Assembly: GCA_963575745.1 (NCBI GenBank) | Contig: CAUYUJ010014353.1 | Span: forward strand, 66,501 to 130,500 | Reading direction: 5' to 3' | From: Prorocentrum cordatum | Lineage: Eukaryota; Sar; Dinophyceae; Prorocentrales; Prorocentraceae | DNA length: 64,000 nucleotides | Part shown: piece by piece, positions 1 to 11,951 of the stretch | Position numbering within the stretch: the first letter of the stretch is position 1 | How the letters are laid out: each line of letters opens with the position of its first letter | Notes under the pieces: generated by a model | Told to the model about the DNA's origin: nothing | Databases searched by the model: none | What the model saw: only the letters and a program-made list of their open reading frames with translations | Translations under genes and position numbers: made by a program

Positions 1-30
1 GGTTGGGGTGGCTTGGTGGGTGGTGACTTG
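1..30. repeat. Right-end fragment of TIR element MITE-A, cut by window edge
   Basis: The first 30 bases match the right terminus of the two complete copies at 22470-22665 and 30818-31003: a GGGTTGG.GTGG core followed by TTGGTGGGTGGTGA. The remainder of this copy lies outside the window. Confidence 0.5.
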
Positions 31-107
31 CACATCTGACAAGAGAAAGAGGAGGCGGGGCATGTGGGGGGCGAGAGGGCCAGGGGATGGCGGGCCAGAG
101 CCAAAGG

Positions 108-640
108 GACGACGACGAGCCACGAACCATGAAAATACAGGGTCTGGGGCGAGGAGGGCTGGGCCAAGGCCAGGGTCGGGGCGAGTGGGGCCAAGGCCTG
201 GGGACAGGCTGAGTTCAGCCAGGGCCAGAAGGAGGGCTGGGGCTCGGACCAGGGGCCGGAGGTCTGGGTTTGGGGGAGGGGGCGAGGGGAAGCGGGCCAC
301 AGCCAGGGGGACGGGGGCGAGGGGGCGAGGGGAAGCGGGCCACAGCCAGGGGGACGACGACGAACCACAAACCACGAAAATAAAAGGGCCGGGGCGAGGG
401 GGGCTGGGGCCAGGGCCAGGGGACGCCAGAGCCAAGGAGGGAGGTTGGGTTCAGGGCCAGGGCAGGTGGACGTGGGCGACGGGGCCAGGGGCCGGAGCCA
501 GGGGGGACGACGACGAACCACGAAAGTAAAGGGTCCGGGGCGAGGGGGGCTGGGGCCAGGGCCAGGGGAGGCCAGCACCAGGGGGGGAGGTTGGGTCCAG
601 GGCCAGGACCGGACCAGGGGGACGACGACGAGCGGAAATA
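108..640. repeat. G-rich tandem repeat, about 150-bp unit, 3 copies
   Basis: Three imperfect units each carry GACGACGACGA(A/G)CCACGA, then an AAAATA/AAGTAAA stretch, then a GGGGCGAGG.GGGCTGGG block. They start near 110, 354 and 507. The many runs of three or more G make quadruplex formation likely. Long open frames across it are a result of the composition and are not genes. Confidence 0.6.
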
Positions 641-819
641 AAGAGGTCCGAGCTCTAGAGCACAACTGTGCAAGAGAATAAATACAAACAAATCCCAGGA
701 TTCCCCATATTGTATACATTTTTTTCTGGGTTTTCGTCTTCCCCACCACTTCCATATGTTCTCATATTTTCCTGGGAATCGCCGATTGAATGTGTCTGTG
801 CGTTTTTTCCCCTCCTGAG

Positions 820-824
820 TCCAG

Positions 825-886
<62 letters not shown>

Positions 887-888
887 GG
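820..888. repeat. (CGT)n followed by (CGG)n microsatellite
   Basis: About ten CGT units pass directly into about ten CGG units. No gene is supported between 640 and 2700; the rest is pyrimidine-rich sequence (1200-1380) and simple repeats. Confidence 0.85.
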
Positions 889-1792
889 GAGCGTCGAGCA
901 GCGCACCGCACGTCCCTCGCAAGGGGACGTGCAGCGAGCTGCCCCCACTCAGTGCACAAGTTACGTAAGAACGATTGGGGGCACCCTCCTCCTGAACAAC
1001 AAAGCAGGGTCCCGACCGGCTCGAATCTTACAACAAATCTGGATCATCGCGAGAACAAGCCCTGATGTTGCTGCACCTGGACTGCAATCGGATCACCACT
1101 TGTGCGCACCCTAGCCCTTCTCTATTTGCGACCTTGTCGCAACCCGTCCGGGAGAAGTGCGAGTGTCGTCTTCTCTCCCCTCTCCCCCCTATCGCATCCA
1201 CCCAACCCATATTAGATCCTTCCCCCCCCCTACTCTCCCGTCATCCCCGCCCCGTGCCCTTCCTTCCTCCCCCTTCCCCCCCCCCCGACACCCCGCCCCT
1301 CCCGCCTTGCCCCCTCCCCCCCCCCCCCTTACGCCTCTCACCGCCCCCCCCCCCGTTCCATCACTTACTCTTACGGCAGGTTCGTGTCGTGCCGACCCCA
1401 GCGTTGGTTTTTGACACCGCAGGGATCGTTCCACCTTGAACGATCGGCCGCTGCCGCAACGTCCGATCGTTCAACATCGATCGATTCTGGGTCGCCGGCG
1501 GCGTTCAACCTTGAACGCCCGCGCTGGGGTCGCCGCTGGTCGACACGACGCAAACCTACCGTACCCTTCCCTCTCTCTTCCCCTTCCCTCGCCCACCCTG
1601 CCCTCACCTCCCCCACATTCGCCTCCTCCGCTGCACACAAGGTGTCCAGGCTGGCCGCCGCGCCCCGCTGCGCGCCCTGCCCGGCTCCCCACAGGAGGGG
1701 AACGCCCACGGCCCCCCAGAGGGGCCGCGTTGCCCAAACGCTGGGGTGGCGGGGCGGGGCCTTCCCGCTGCTTGCCCACGATACAAAAAGCA

Positions 1793-1917
1793 ATGACGAC
1801 AACAACGATGACGATCAATATCACAACGACATCGATAACGGTTGTTATCGTTGTGATCGTCATCGTGACCGTTGTGATTGTTATCGTTGCTATCGCTGTT
1901 GTCGTCATTGCTTCCAC
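1793..1917. repeat. Degenerate AACGATGACG repeat that can fold on itself
   Basis: The left half is rich in CAACGATGACGATCA and the right half in GTTATCGTTGTGATCGTCA, so the segment is an imperfect inverted repeat centred near 1842 (GATAACGGTTGTTATC). Confidence 0.6.
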
Positions 1918-2717
1918 TCCGTGCCGTGCGCATCCTTGGCAGCCTCGCGCAGAAAACCCGCCAATTCCCTCGCCGCCCTCGCCGACAGGCGCTGGCCTAG
2001 GTTTCGCACGCGCCAGGAGCGTGCACCCGCGCGCAGACCACCCCGTTCGATTACTTGCCGCCTTTGCACCTTTCGTCCCCGTCAACCGTCCCCCCATCCC
2101 TTCCTTCCTTCCTTCCTTCTGCCCTTCGCCCCATCGCCCCCCACGCCACCCGCCCCCCCCCTTCCATCCCCTTCCTCGTCCCGCGCTCCACCCTGCGAAC
2201 TTCCACGCGTCTCCCCCTCCCCTTCCTCCTCCCCCCCTTTGCCCCCTCTCCGCCCCCCCGCCTCCTCCACTTTCCGCCCCACGGGTGGCTGCCCCCCTGC
2301 CACACGCCGGGCGCGGGCTCCCTTCCCGGTCAACGCTGGGGGGGGGGCACCACCCCTCGAGCCTTCATTTCACGGGGCCCGCTAGACAGAAGCGGCAAGG
2401 GGTGGATGGGGGGACGAGGTGACGAGGCCGTTTGAGGCCCGACGTGTCTTGCAGCGTTAGACAGAGTTCTAGCTAGGCCAATGCGGACGCCCCCTTTTGC
2501 AAGACTGTCTTGGGACGCGCGGGGACATACCAGCACAATGTGTCCTCATCGGAAATGCGCGTCCAACCCGAACATATAATACACCAGCGTCGTCAGAGTG
2601 AGGGGGCCGAACGGTCACTCATTGTCCCTGGGCGCGTGGCTGAAAAAAACATGATGGACCCACGAACCCGGAAAGGGATATAGACATGTGGAGCATGGAC
2701 ACGTTTTCATGATACCC

Positions 2718-2872
2718 AACTGGGCAACACCTCACGAAACATCCCACGAGACACCTCACGAAACAGCCCACGAGACACCTCACGAAACATTCCACGAGAC
2801 ACCTCACGAAACATTTCACGAGACACCCCGCGAAACATTCCACGAGACACCCCACGAAACATTCCACGACGA
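2718..2872. repeat. 24-bp minisatellite (CACGAAACATCCCACGAGACACCT)
   Basis: Six to seven head-to-tail copies of a unit alternating CACGAAACAT and CACGAGACACC. The units are contiguous and without spacers, so this is not a CRISPR array. Confidence 0.8.
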
Positions 2873-2885
2873 CAGGCAACCACTC

Positions 2886-3925
2886 AACCAAGGCGGTGTG
2901 GTCGTGCTGGGGAGTGGTCGTGCTGGGGAGTGGTCGTGCTGGGGTGTGGTCGTGCTGGGGGGTGGTCGTGCTGGGGGGGGGTCGTGCTGGGGGGTGGTCG
3001 TGCTGGGGGGTGGTCGTGCTGGGGCGTGGTCGTGCTGGGGCGTGGTCGTGCTGGGGCGTGTCGTGCTGGGCGTGGTCGTGCTGGGGCGTGGTCGTGCTGG
3101 GGCGTGGTCGTGCTGGGGCGTGGTCGTGCTGGGGTGTGGTCGTGCTGTGGTAAGGTCGTGCTGGGGTGCGGTCGTGCTGGGGTGTGGTCTTGCTGGGGTG
3201 GGGTCGTGCTGGGGTGTGATCGTGCTGGGGTGGGGTCGTGCTGGGGTGTGGTCGTGCTGGGGTGTGGTCGTGCTAGGGTGGGGTCGTGCTGGGGTGGGGT
3301 CGTGCTGGGGAGTGGTCGTGCTGGGGTGTGGTCGTGCTGGGGTGTGGTCATGCTGGGGCGTGGTCGTGCTGGGGTGGGGTCGTGCTGGGGTGGGGTCGTG
3401 CTGGGGTGGGTTCGTGCTGGGGTGCTCCGCACCCTGTGATTTATCAATCGGGTCGTGCTGGGGTGTGGTCGTGCTGGGGTGTGGTCGTGCTGGGGTGTGG
3501 TCGTGCTGGGGTGTGGTCGTGCTGGGGTGTGGTCGTGCTGGGTCGTGGTCGTGCTGGGGCGTGGTCGTGCTGGGGTGTGGTCGTGCTGGGGGGTGGTCGT
3601 GCTGGGGGGTGGTCGTGCTGGGGGGGTGGTCGTGCTGGGGGGTGGTCGTGCTGGGGCGTGGTCGTGCTGGGGCGTGGTCGTGCTGGGGCGTGGTCGTGCT
3701 GGGGTGTGGTCGTGCTGTGGTGAGGTCGTGCTGGGGTGTGGTCGTGCTGGGGTGTGGTCTTGCTGGGGTAGGGTCGTGCTGGGGTCGGGTCGTGCTGGGG
3801 TGTGGTCGTGCTGGGGTATGGTCGTGCTGGGGTGGGGTCGTGCTGGGGTGGGGTCGTGCTGGGGTCTGGTCGTGCTGGGGTGTGGTCGTGCTGGGGTATG
3901 GTCGTGCTAGGGTGGGGTCGTGCAT
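2886..3925. repeat. 15-16-bp minisatellite GTGGTCGTGCTGGGG with higher-order structure
   Basis: More than 60 copies of GTGGTCGTGCTGGGG with single-base variants. The variant order repeats: CTGTGGTAAGGTCGTG at about 3146 and CTGTGGTGAGGTCGTG at about 3715 sit in matching contexts about 570 bp apart. A non-repeat island at 3426-3452 (GCACCCTGTGATTTATCAAT and following) occurs again at 4131-4155. Open frames on either strand are periodicity artefacts. Confidence 0.9.
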
Positions 3926-4200
3926 TTCGCTCGAGACATCCTGCCAAAATTCCAGGAAATCGTAAAAAAACAAAGGAATTAGTCGAGACATCATCGAAAT
4001 TCCTTCGCGCGGGGCGCTTTTCCGCGTCGCGGTCGGCTCTGCAAAACAAGCGTTTCGCTCGAGACATCCTCGGCAAACTCTGCGGAGCAAGCGTTTCGCT
4101 CGAGACATCCTCAACACACGAAAAAGTGGCCCGCACCCTGTGATTTATCGATCGGGATTTCAAAAACAAGCGTTTCGCTCGAGACATCCTCAAATTTTAA
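3926..4200. repeat. Four dispersed copies of TTTCGCTCGAGACATCCT
   Basis: Copies lie at about 3926, 4052, 4094 and 4172, separated by unrelated sequence of 20-110 bp. No coding signal is seen. Confidence 0.7.
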
Positions 4201-4518
4201 TTCGCCGGCCTCCTTCGACCTCGTTATTTATCAGGGAAAAAATTCGCCGGCCTCCCTCAAGTTGGCACCGGGGGACAGGTTTACCTACTAAAAGAGAACC
4301 CTGGGCCCCCGCCCTTTCCGGGAAAATCCGTGGTGAGAATTATGCTTGTTGCGTTGTTGTCGTTGAACTCTCACTTCTGAAGACTAATTATTGTTGATCC
4401 CTTCCCACGGGTGCATACTGTTTTTCTCCATCAAAGTGTGCCCCTCGACGCTCGCTCCCTGTTTTTTGACAGGGGAAATCCTGATGCTCACTCAAACTGG
4501 GCCCCTGGCACCCCGGAT

Positions 4519-4519
4519 T

Positions 4520-4562
<43 letters not shown>

Positions 4563-5150
4563 CGGCTCCCGCTTAAGATTTCCTCACAATTTAACCAAGA
4601 CCCCCGCTCCCGCCCGAGACTTCCTCGCATTTTATTCAGGACCCGCGCTCTCGCATGGGACGTCCTTGCAATTGGTTCAAGAATCGCTTTCCCGGCGCTC
4701 TGGAGTCGCGCTCTCGCTGGAGACTCGCTTGCAATCTACTGCAGAATAGCGCCCTTGCGTTGGAGTTTCCTGCAAATTGCTCAAGTGCCGCGCTCCCGAC
4801 ACCCAGGCACCCCGGAGTCGCGCCCGTTGTGGCCCCATGTGCGTGCCCTTCGTGGCCCCGCTGTCGCCGTTTGTGACCCCCTCACTGTCCTACGTGGCCC
4901 AGTTGCTACCCTCAGTGGCCTCATCGTTGCCTTCTGTGGCCCCGCATTGTATGCCCTTCGTGGCCCCCGCTCTTTGGCGCTCTTCGTGGCCCCAAACGCA
5001 TTCCCTTCGTGTCCCTGATGTCGCCCTTCGTGGCCTACTTCGTGTCCTTCGTGGCCCTGCTGTCGTTCTCTCTCGCTCGCGCTTTCGCTCGTCGTCGCCG
5101 TCGTCGTCGTCGCCGTCGTCGTCGACGTCGTCGTCGTCGTCGTGGTCGGT
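4519..5150. repeat. (CAA)n, ~50-bp and ~22-bp degenerate repeats, (CGT)n
   Basis: In order: (CAA)14 at 4519-4563; about four degenerate 50-bp units with CGCTCTCGC..GAGACTTCCT..GCAA (4570-4800); units based on CCCTTCGTGGCCCC (4810-5055); and (CGT)n at 5086-5150. No gene is supported here or on to 5755. Confidence 0.65.
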
Positions 5151-5754
5151 CCCCTGTCCGTCCCTCTTGGGGTCGGGTCGACGGTCCGCGGCCGCCCCGC
5201 CGATCAGCGCTGCCGCTGGCCAGGCCGACGGTCCGCGGCCGCCCCGCCGCTTGCCGGGGCCCGGCCTGCAGGGAAGAAAGGTATATACCTCCCAAAAGGG
5301 GTTCGATCGAAGACGAAGAGGGCAGGTATCGAGGGTTTGGGAAATACGCGTTATCCCACCAGCCCTTTGGGCGTGAGTGGTTTAGAGAGCCCGCTCTGTC
5401 CTCACCCCCCTTCTTCCCCTTCGGGGAGGGGTTTACCCCTCCCCCTACCCCCTCCCCCTGGACCTGGAGAGGGCGGGCCGAGCGTGGTCAGGGGGGTCTT
5501 TTTCGACTCCTAGAAGGGCCAACAAAAACGACGACCCTCACGAGGATTCTGGCCCCGACGGGGGGAACCACTTTGGCCCCTCTGCTCTTCTTGAAAGCCA
5601 AAATCATTGATCTTACTACGGTTTTGGCCCCATTTTGGCCTCCTGAGGGGGCCGCGCTCATCTTCCTTCCTAGCAAAATCATTGATTTTACGAGGGTTTG
5701 GGGCTCATTTTCTCCTTCTCAGGGGGCAGCGCTCCTTTGCGCTTCTGAGGAGGT

Positions 5755-5840
5755 CGCAAGAGGCCCCAAGATGGCCCCAAGAGGCCCCCAGGAGCCTCCC
5801 AAGAGGCCTCCAAGAGGCCCCCAAGAGGCCCCCAAGAGGC
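5755..5840. repeat. AAGAGGCCCCC minisatellite, LINE-1 3' flank
   Basis: About eight 10-12-bp units of (C)CAAGAGGCCCC. It abuts the poly(T) of LINE-1, and the same array resumes beyond the LINE-1 5' end at 13161, so LINE-1 sits inside one array. Confidence 0.85.
5824..5840 (+). repeat. LINE-1 target-site duplication, 3' side
   Basis: AGAGGCCCCCAAGAGGC (17 bp) is identical to 13161-13177, directly outside the other end of LINE-1. Because the target is an 11-bp minisatellite, part of the match could be array phase; the exact abutment to poly(A) and SL supports a real duplication. Confidence 0.75.
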
Positions 5841-5935
5841 TTTTTTTTTTCCACCCCAGATCCAGCGCCGCGGACTCCGCCACGCTGGAGGCTTGCCACA
5901 CTGAGCTCAGTGCGGCCCCGCGAGGCCCGCGGGCC

Positions 5936-8900
5936 TCACCCACCTCTCCTCGTGGGCACCATTTCGGCGGGGAGCGGCCTGCCCGTCTGCGGGTGACAGC
6001 CGCGGAGGATGCGGTCCCGCCTCTTCCTCCTGGAGTCTGCTCCTCCGTCGGCCCCTCGCGGCGGCAGGGGCCCAGGGCAGGCGCGGCCCAAGTTGGCCCT
6101 CCTCACCGCCGAGTGGGCCCCGCACACGCGGCAGACGACGTAGGGGCCGACGACCTCCACGACGTGCGCCCTCCTGAGGTCCTCCTCATCGCACGGCGGG
6201 CCCTCGAGGACAGGCACGTCCGCCGCCTCCCTGCGTCTCCGAGGCGACCTCGACCTCCGAGGTGACCTCCCCGCAGCACTGCCGTCATCTCCATCATCTC
6301 CACCTGCAGCTGCCGCCGCCACCGCCACGCCAGCGCAGGCCGCCGCCGCCCTCACAGCGCCGCCAGCCCCGCGCCCTGCAGCCGTGGACGCCTCCTGCCT
6401 TGCCGCCCTTTGCCTCCGTGCGCATGCGGCTCCCACTCTAGCCTCCAGCGAGCCCCTCTCCTCGCTGGACTGGTGGCCCACCGCCTGCCAGGGAGGGGGT
6501 GCGCAAGCGGAGGCCCACAGCTTCTTCCTCATCCTGGCCGAAGCTGCACGCTTGCCGCACCGCGTGCACACCAGCCAAGCTCCACACACCTCGACCTCGT
6601 GCCTCGTGAGGCTGACGTAGGGCCTCTGCTGCTTCCTCCTTCTGCTCGGCCCCGTCCTGGGCGGCACGTCGGGCCACCCTTCTTTCATCTCCTGGTGCCA
6701 CCAACCGATGTTCTGGATGGCCCACTTCACCTTCTCATCCAGGCTCTCCAGGGTCTGCTCCCTGCCGTACCCGAAGTCCTCCGCGGCTCCACGCTTGGCC
6801 AGGGCGTCCACCGCCTCATTGCCTCTGGCCACTTGCTGCGCCAAGCCCTCGAGCCTGCTGATGGCCGCTCTGGACCTGTGGGCCTTCACATGCATCACCC
6901 ACTCTGGCTCAAGTCCCACGTCCGCGATCTTGTGCCAGATCCTCCTCCAGACGTCCGCGCGCGGCCTTCCCCAACTTAAGCACCATCTCGGCCCCCGCCT
7001 GATACCGTCAAGGATGCCCTGGTGGTCCGTGAAGATCCTGCACGGCGGCAGCACCGTCTCCAAAGTCTTTAAGAAGGCCCACATCTCGGCCCTCTTGACC
7101 GTCTTCTGCTCCTTGAAGCGGCATGGCAGGGGGCCCCAGAGCTGCACCGCGGGGGCGCCTCCCGCGTCGATGGCCATCGCGGCCCACCCCGCCTGCGCCC
7201 AGCAGCTGGTGCCCAGCTTGGAGCCGTCGCACACGATGTCGCCCGACAGGAGGGCGTCCGTCCCCTGGAGGACGTCGCAGTGGAAGTCCGCCTCGTCGAC
7301 CGTCCTGTGGGCCCAGTCCGCCGAGGGGTCCCGCGCCAGCCCACGCGTCCAGAGCAAACTGTCCTCCTGCTGCTCCGCCACGTGCTGCCACTCCGCCTGC
7401 GCTCGCCTCCTGACCTCGAGCAGCGCGGGGCACCGAAAGAAACGATGATGCGGGGTGCCGACCGCCAGCCCACACCCAATGCAGATGTCGGTCGGCGTGA
7501 TGCTGACCTCGGCAAGCCTGTTCATGGTCCAGGCCCCCGCCAGCACCACCTTCCGAGCCGCCCGCTTCGCATGCGCAGGGAAAGCCCGCGCGGCCAGCTG
7601 CGCCACCACTGGCGGGAGCCTCGGGCCTGGGGCTAGGCTCTCCATGCCTGGCTGCTGCGCCGTCCACTGCTCCCACAGCACCTTGCGCAGGTCAGCCCTG
7701 AGGAGCGCCCCGACGTCAGTGGGGCACACCGCCGTGAGGTCCACCATCTCGCCGTCCTTTGTGCAGTAGACCGTCCACGACGGCCAGGTCCACCTCGCTC
7801 TCCTCAGTGACATGATGACCGCCCCCGCGGGTCCTTTGACCTTGGCCCACTGCGGGCTCATGCCCACCTCCTTCTGCTGCTGCCTCCATGCGTTGCTCAT
7901 CTGCTCGCTCAGGAGGACAGCCTCACTGCCGACACTCGTCCTCCTGCTTATCTTGTCCTCCGCGATCTCCATCTGGCTGCCCGCCACCAGCAGCAGCTCG
8001 ACCAGGCTCTCAATGGTGCTGACACCGAGGTAGCCTTCCTCTTCCCGCATGCCTCCTTCGCTTCCTGCCCAGGGACATTGCGCCCCTCTCGACACCAGCA
8101 GCCGCCGCACCACCTTCTGCAGCGCGACCTGCTCTTGCCTGTACTGCGAGATGACCTGGGCGCGGCAATCCTCGTCGAGCGCGTCGAGGTAACGGAAGGC
8201 TGCACGCCTTCTCCAGCACGCCCTCCGCCACGCACGCCGACACACCTCTGCAGCAAGATACTCCGCCTCCTGAGCCTCCTCCTGGGGCAAGCTTCCACCT
8301 GTGGCCTTGGAAGCCGCCTCCCTCCTGAGTTCACTGCGGAGGCCTGCCTGCGCTGCCTCCTGCAGATACTCTGCGACCAGGGGAACACTCCACTGGCTCC
8401 AGTCCTCCTGCCGCTGGTGCTTCTCGCCCCTCAGATCATTGATCCACAACGCCGTCCAGACACCGAGGGCATCCCTGAGCCTAGCACCCGCCTCAGGACA
8501 GAAGGCCTGCTGACGACAGGGTTGCGCCTGCCCCTGGCCCCCTGCAACGAGCACTCTCAGGTCTCCTGCCACGGCCTGCTCCCAGACGGCCCTCGCCCAC
8601 CTGACCACCGGCGCAAGTGTGGCCTCCTCGGTGGGGTCCTCCTTCAGCACCGCCAACTGCAGGGTGAGGCTCTTGGCTCCTCTGGAACCTGGAAGCAACT
8701 GACCTGCCGCTCTCCTTACCTGCTGCAGCTGGTGGTCTGGCATGCCCAGGCACTTGCACCCATACATTACCGATCTCTTGAGGCCGCACTTGTACACCAA
8801 ACCAATCCCTCTAGTCACACCTTTGCCTGAGCCTTTCAGCCCCTTTAGCCTGGCGACCCTGTTCCTCATGCGCTTGAACCTCTTGCCACTCTTGTTCTTT

Positions 8901-11749
8901 GCCGCCGTCCCGTGGGCCACCACGTCGACTCCGAGGTAAGGGCAGGCCAGCACCAAGGGCAACCCTCTCTCTGCTGCATCCTGCTTGAGAGCCTGCCTCA
9001 GCCACTTGGTGCTGGCCATGACCGCCCCCTTGCCCTGGTCGCCCAGGGAGAACTCGAGCCCCAAGGCCGCGAAGCCGTCCACGCTGTCGTCCACAACGGA
9101 CGGGAAGCTATCCACGATCCACTGCTGCGCCCCTCGCTGCTTGAGGCACAGGTCGTCGACATACATCCTCCATTGCACCAGCGGGTACTCCACTACCAAA
9201 CCGTCAATCGTGTCCTGGATGACCATCTTGAGGAAACCCACCGAGAACTTGCTGCCCGCGATGATCGTAGCCACAGTCCTCGTCTCCTCCGAGATGGCCT
9301 CCCCCGTGTTGACTCGCCTCGCCATGGCAAAATAGGAGCACACCACCGCCAGCACCCCCGTGTTGAAGCCCATGGCCTTGCCACGCTCCCACAGCACATG
9401 CAAGCTCACCCTCTCGAAAGCCTTGACCAGGTCGAGGATGGCCGTCACCGTCGCTAGGGTGCGCGGGTCCGAATCCTGCACCTCGTCGCCCTCGTTGGCG
9501 AGGAGAACCTCCCAAGCCGCGTCCTCCGCCGCCTTGCCGAAGGCCGTGCAATCCCAAGAGCGCTGGTTCGCCTTGGCCCACTCGATCATGTAGGGCTCCC
9601 TCATGATCTCCCACACCCTCACCAGGGTCGGGAGGAGGCCGATGGCACGATCGACCGCTACACTCTTCGGGATCAGGAAGAAAATGACCGTGGCTGCATG
9701 CTGCGGCCAGACGAGCGTGCGCCCCACCTCCCTCAGGATCTGCAGGAGCGTCCAGTGCGCTGCGTCCGAAGCCCCTAGCAGCATGGAGGGGTGCCATCGG
9801 TCCACTCCTTGTGCTGTCTTTCTCTTGAAGGTGCGCGCCACTTTCTTTAACTTGGCCAAGTCGCCCTCCGTGAACTCTGGCAACTCCTGGCGCGGCTCCG
9901 TCTCCCACCGCCGCTCCTGCTCCTGCATCGGGTCGTTCACCTTCCAGACTGCGTTCCACTCTCCCAGGGCCGCTTCCGCTGCCCGCAACGGGTCTGCCGA
10001 AGCTTGGGGTGCACTCGCTCTCCTCGGCCTCCAGATGTCCACTGGTTTGCTGATTCTGTGGAGTCCGCCCGCTGCTCCTTTCGCAGCCTCCTCCAGCTTC
10101 GCAGCCCACTGCCTCCTTCTTTCATTCATCAGGTCCTGGTCCTCCCGCCTGGACCGCTCCTTGGCCTCCAGGATCATCGCGTCCAGGCTGGCTTTCTGGT
10201 CAGCACTTCGCCAGCGCCCTTTCGCCAGCAAGGTACACCTTTCTCTCCACCGCTCCTTCTCCTCGCCGACCAGCTCGCACCTGAACTCGTGGCTCACGCT
10301 CCTGAAGCGTTCCTCCAGATCACTAGCTATCATGCACCACTCCTGGCGCGCACGGGCACTACCCGAGGACGACCTGAGCCTCTCGTAGTTCCCCGCCAGG
10401 GTCTGCAAAGAGCGCGCGAGCCACCTCCACCACAGGGCGTCTCCTTGCGGGGCTGGGTGGTTGCCGCCCCCTCTGAGGATCGCTCTCTCTTTCCAGCGTG
10501 GTGGGTCCGCACGCCCTGCGCACTCATGCCTGGGGTGCCACTCCAGCCCCCGCAGCGCGAAAGCCTCGCGCTCCAGCTTGCCAATGAAGGAAGCCCAGGT
10601 CCTGGTCGCTACCGTTACGTCGCTGAAAACCCCCACCTCGTCGTATACGGGCGGCTCAGGCGCGCACCCGATGCTGATTCCTTCCAACTTCTTCGGCGTG
10701 ATGAGAATCCGCTCCTTCCTCTCCTGCGGCCTCAGGTCGAGCGTGATCCCCACCGGCTTGTGCGGCGCCGAAGGCCACGACTCGTGGATGGCCACCTTCC
10801 TCACTTGGCCTGCCAACTCCCTCGATACTACGAAATAGTCAATTGTGGAGCATCCACTCGCAGACCGACAAGTTCCGCTCGCAGCAGAGGGGGCCACCAG
10901 CGTCGCGCCAATGAGCTTGATCGAATCCAAACCCGCCAGGACGGCAGGGGCATTCTGGAAGTCCCCGCACAACACCCACGGCATGTTGAGCTCGTGCAGC
11001 TTCCCCAGCACGTGGTCCATCAGCCCCCTGTTCCGCCGCGACATCTGCTCGGCCGTCCACAGGTACACCGTCGCGACCACTATGCCGCCTCTACCTACTG
11101 CAACCCATGCCGCTGCAGCTCTTCCTGGGGATCCTCTGGGGGACCAGTCCCAGCTGGTCTGCCCACACACATACGCCATACCAATCCTGTTCGGCACAGC
11201 AATTCCCACACCTGCAGAGGTTCCTGGCTCACCCATGGGGCCTAGCGTGGGCACGGCCACCGCCCCACCCACTTGGTAGCCTCTCTGACGCAAACTGTGG
11301 GTAACTCCAGCCCACTGGTCCTCTTTCAGGCGGTGCTCCTGGAAAGCGTAGATGTGCTTCTGCTACCCCACCTTCTTCTCCAAGAGCTTTTCTCTGATGG
11401 TCCCCCATCCCGAGCCGTTGAAGGTCCACACAATGACCACCTGCTTGTCGTCATTCACCTTGTCAACCAAAAGCCTCGTCATGCGATTGTCGTGCAGGAC
11501 CCTCGCGTATCCTCGCCACTGGCCCGAATCTGCCCCCTGACTCCTCGCCGTCGCCGCAGGCACGAAGCCGCGCGACGGCCCCGCGGGCGTGGACCTGGCC
11601 ACACTTCCCGCCCTCAAGGCACCGTGCTCACTCCTCGCCAATGCCGCAGGCCGTGGGCCGCGCACTGGCCCCGCGGGCGTGGACCTGGCCACACTTCCCG
11701 CCCTCTGGCTGGCTCCCGCTGCTGCGCGCCCGCCACGCTCATCATCCAT
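5936..11749 (-). CDS. LINE-1 ORF2: endonuclease / reverse transcriptase / RNase H
   Basis: The replication enzyme of LINE-1, nicking target DNA and copying RNA into it. From ATG 11749 it runs 1,937 codons, broken only by TAG at 11365-11363. An EEP endonuclease shows FNGSGW (Asn, near 11425), QEHRL (Glu, just after the TAG), GDFQNAP near 10965 and a STIDYFVVS segment. RT motif 0 is QGVDRWHPSML, motif A DLVKAFE near 9435 and motif C MYVDDLC near 9160. A C2HC knuckle (CIGCG...HHRFFRC) lies near 7480. RNase H follows with CDGSK (about 7235), RAEMWAF (7090), FTDHQG (7035) and NEAVDALAK (6820). The tail has two CxxC zinc motifs (CTRCGK, CRVCGA) around a basic SPRRSRSPRRRR stretch. The start is uncertain: the ATG is the first in frame after ORF1 ends. 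The catalytic residues look intact. Confidence 0.92.
11363..11365 (-). other. In-frame TAG inside LINE-1 endonuclease
   Basis: The frames before (from 13138) and after (to 5936) are identical and separated only by this codon. It lies between the Asn motif (FNGSGW) and the Glu motif (QEHRL), so it truncates ORF2 unless read through. CAG to TAG is the simplest origin: the next codon is CAG and the context reads KKVG-stop-QKHIY. Confidence 0.85.
11579..11712 (-). repeat. Direct duplication near the ORF2 N-terminus
   Basis: CCCCGCGGGCGTGGACCTGG and the following CCACACTTCCCGCCCT occur at about 11579-11614 and again at about 11671-11706, giving two copies of AGSVARSTPAGP in the ORF2 leader ahead of the endonuclease. 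The repeat keeps the frame. Confidence 0.7.
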
Positions 11750-11951
11750 CTGCTCTACGTCCCGTCGGTGCCCCTCACTCTCGCTCCCCCCGAACTCCGC
11801 CTCCCACCCCTCAGGGTTCCAGCGGCTGTCGTCCCAAGGGAGGGCCTTCCCGCTCTGGCGCAGCTGCACCTGGACCGCGCCTCTCCACGGCGACTCGGGG
11901 TAGCCGAGGTGGGTCCCATTGAGCACCAGGAACAAGAGGTCGCATGGCAAG

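Noticed and set aside
2718-2872. Regular 24-bp repeats resembling a CRISPR array
   Set aside because: The units are contiguous with no unique spacers, and the genome is eukaryotic. It is a minisatellite.
2816-4117. Long open frames over the GTCGTGCTGGGG array (433 and 425 codons)
   Set aside because: The repeat unit is 15 bp, so stops are absent in several frames on both strands; the translation is pure periodicity.
5600-5640. CCATTTTGGCCTC as a further SL relic
   Set aside because: The match is limited to about ten bases and the TCAAG end is absent.
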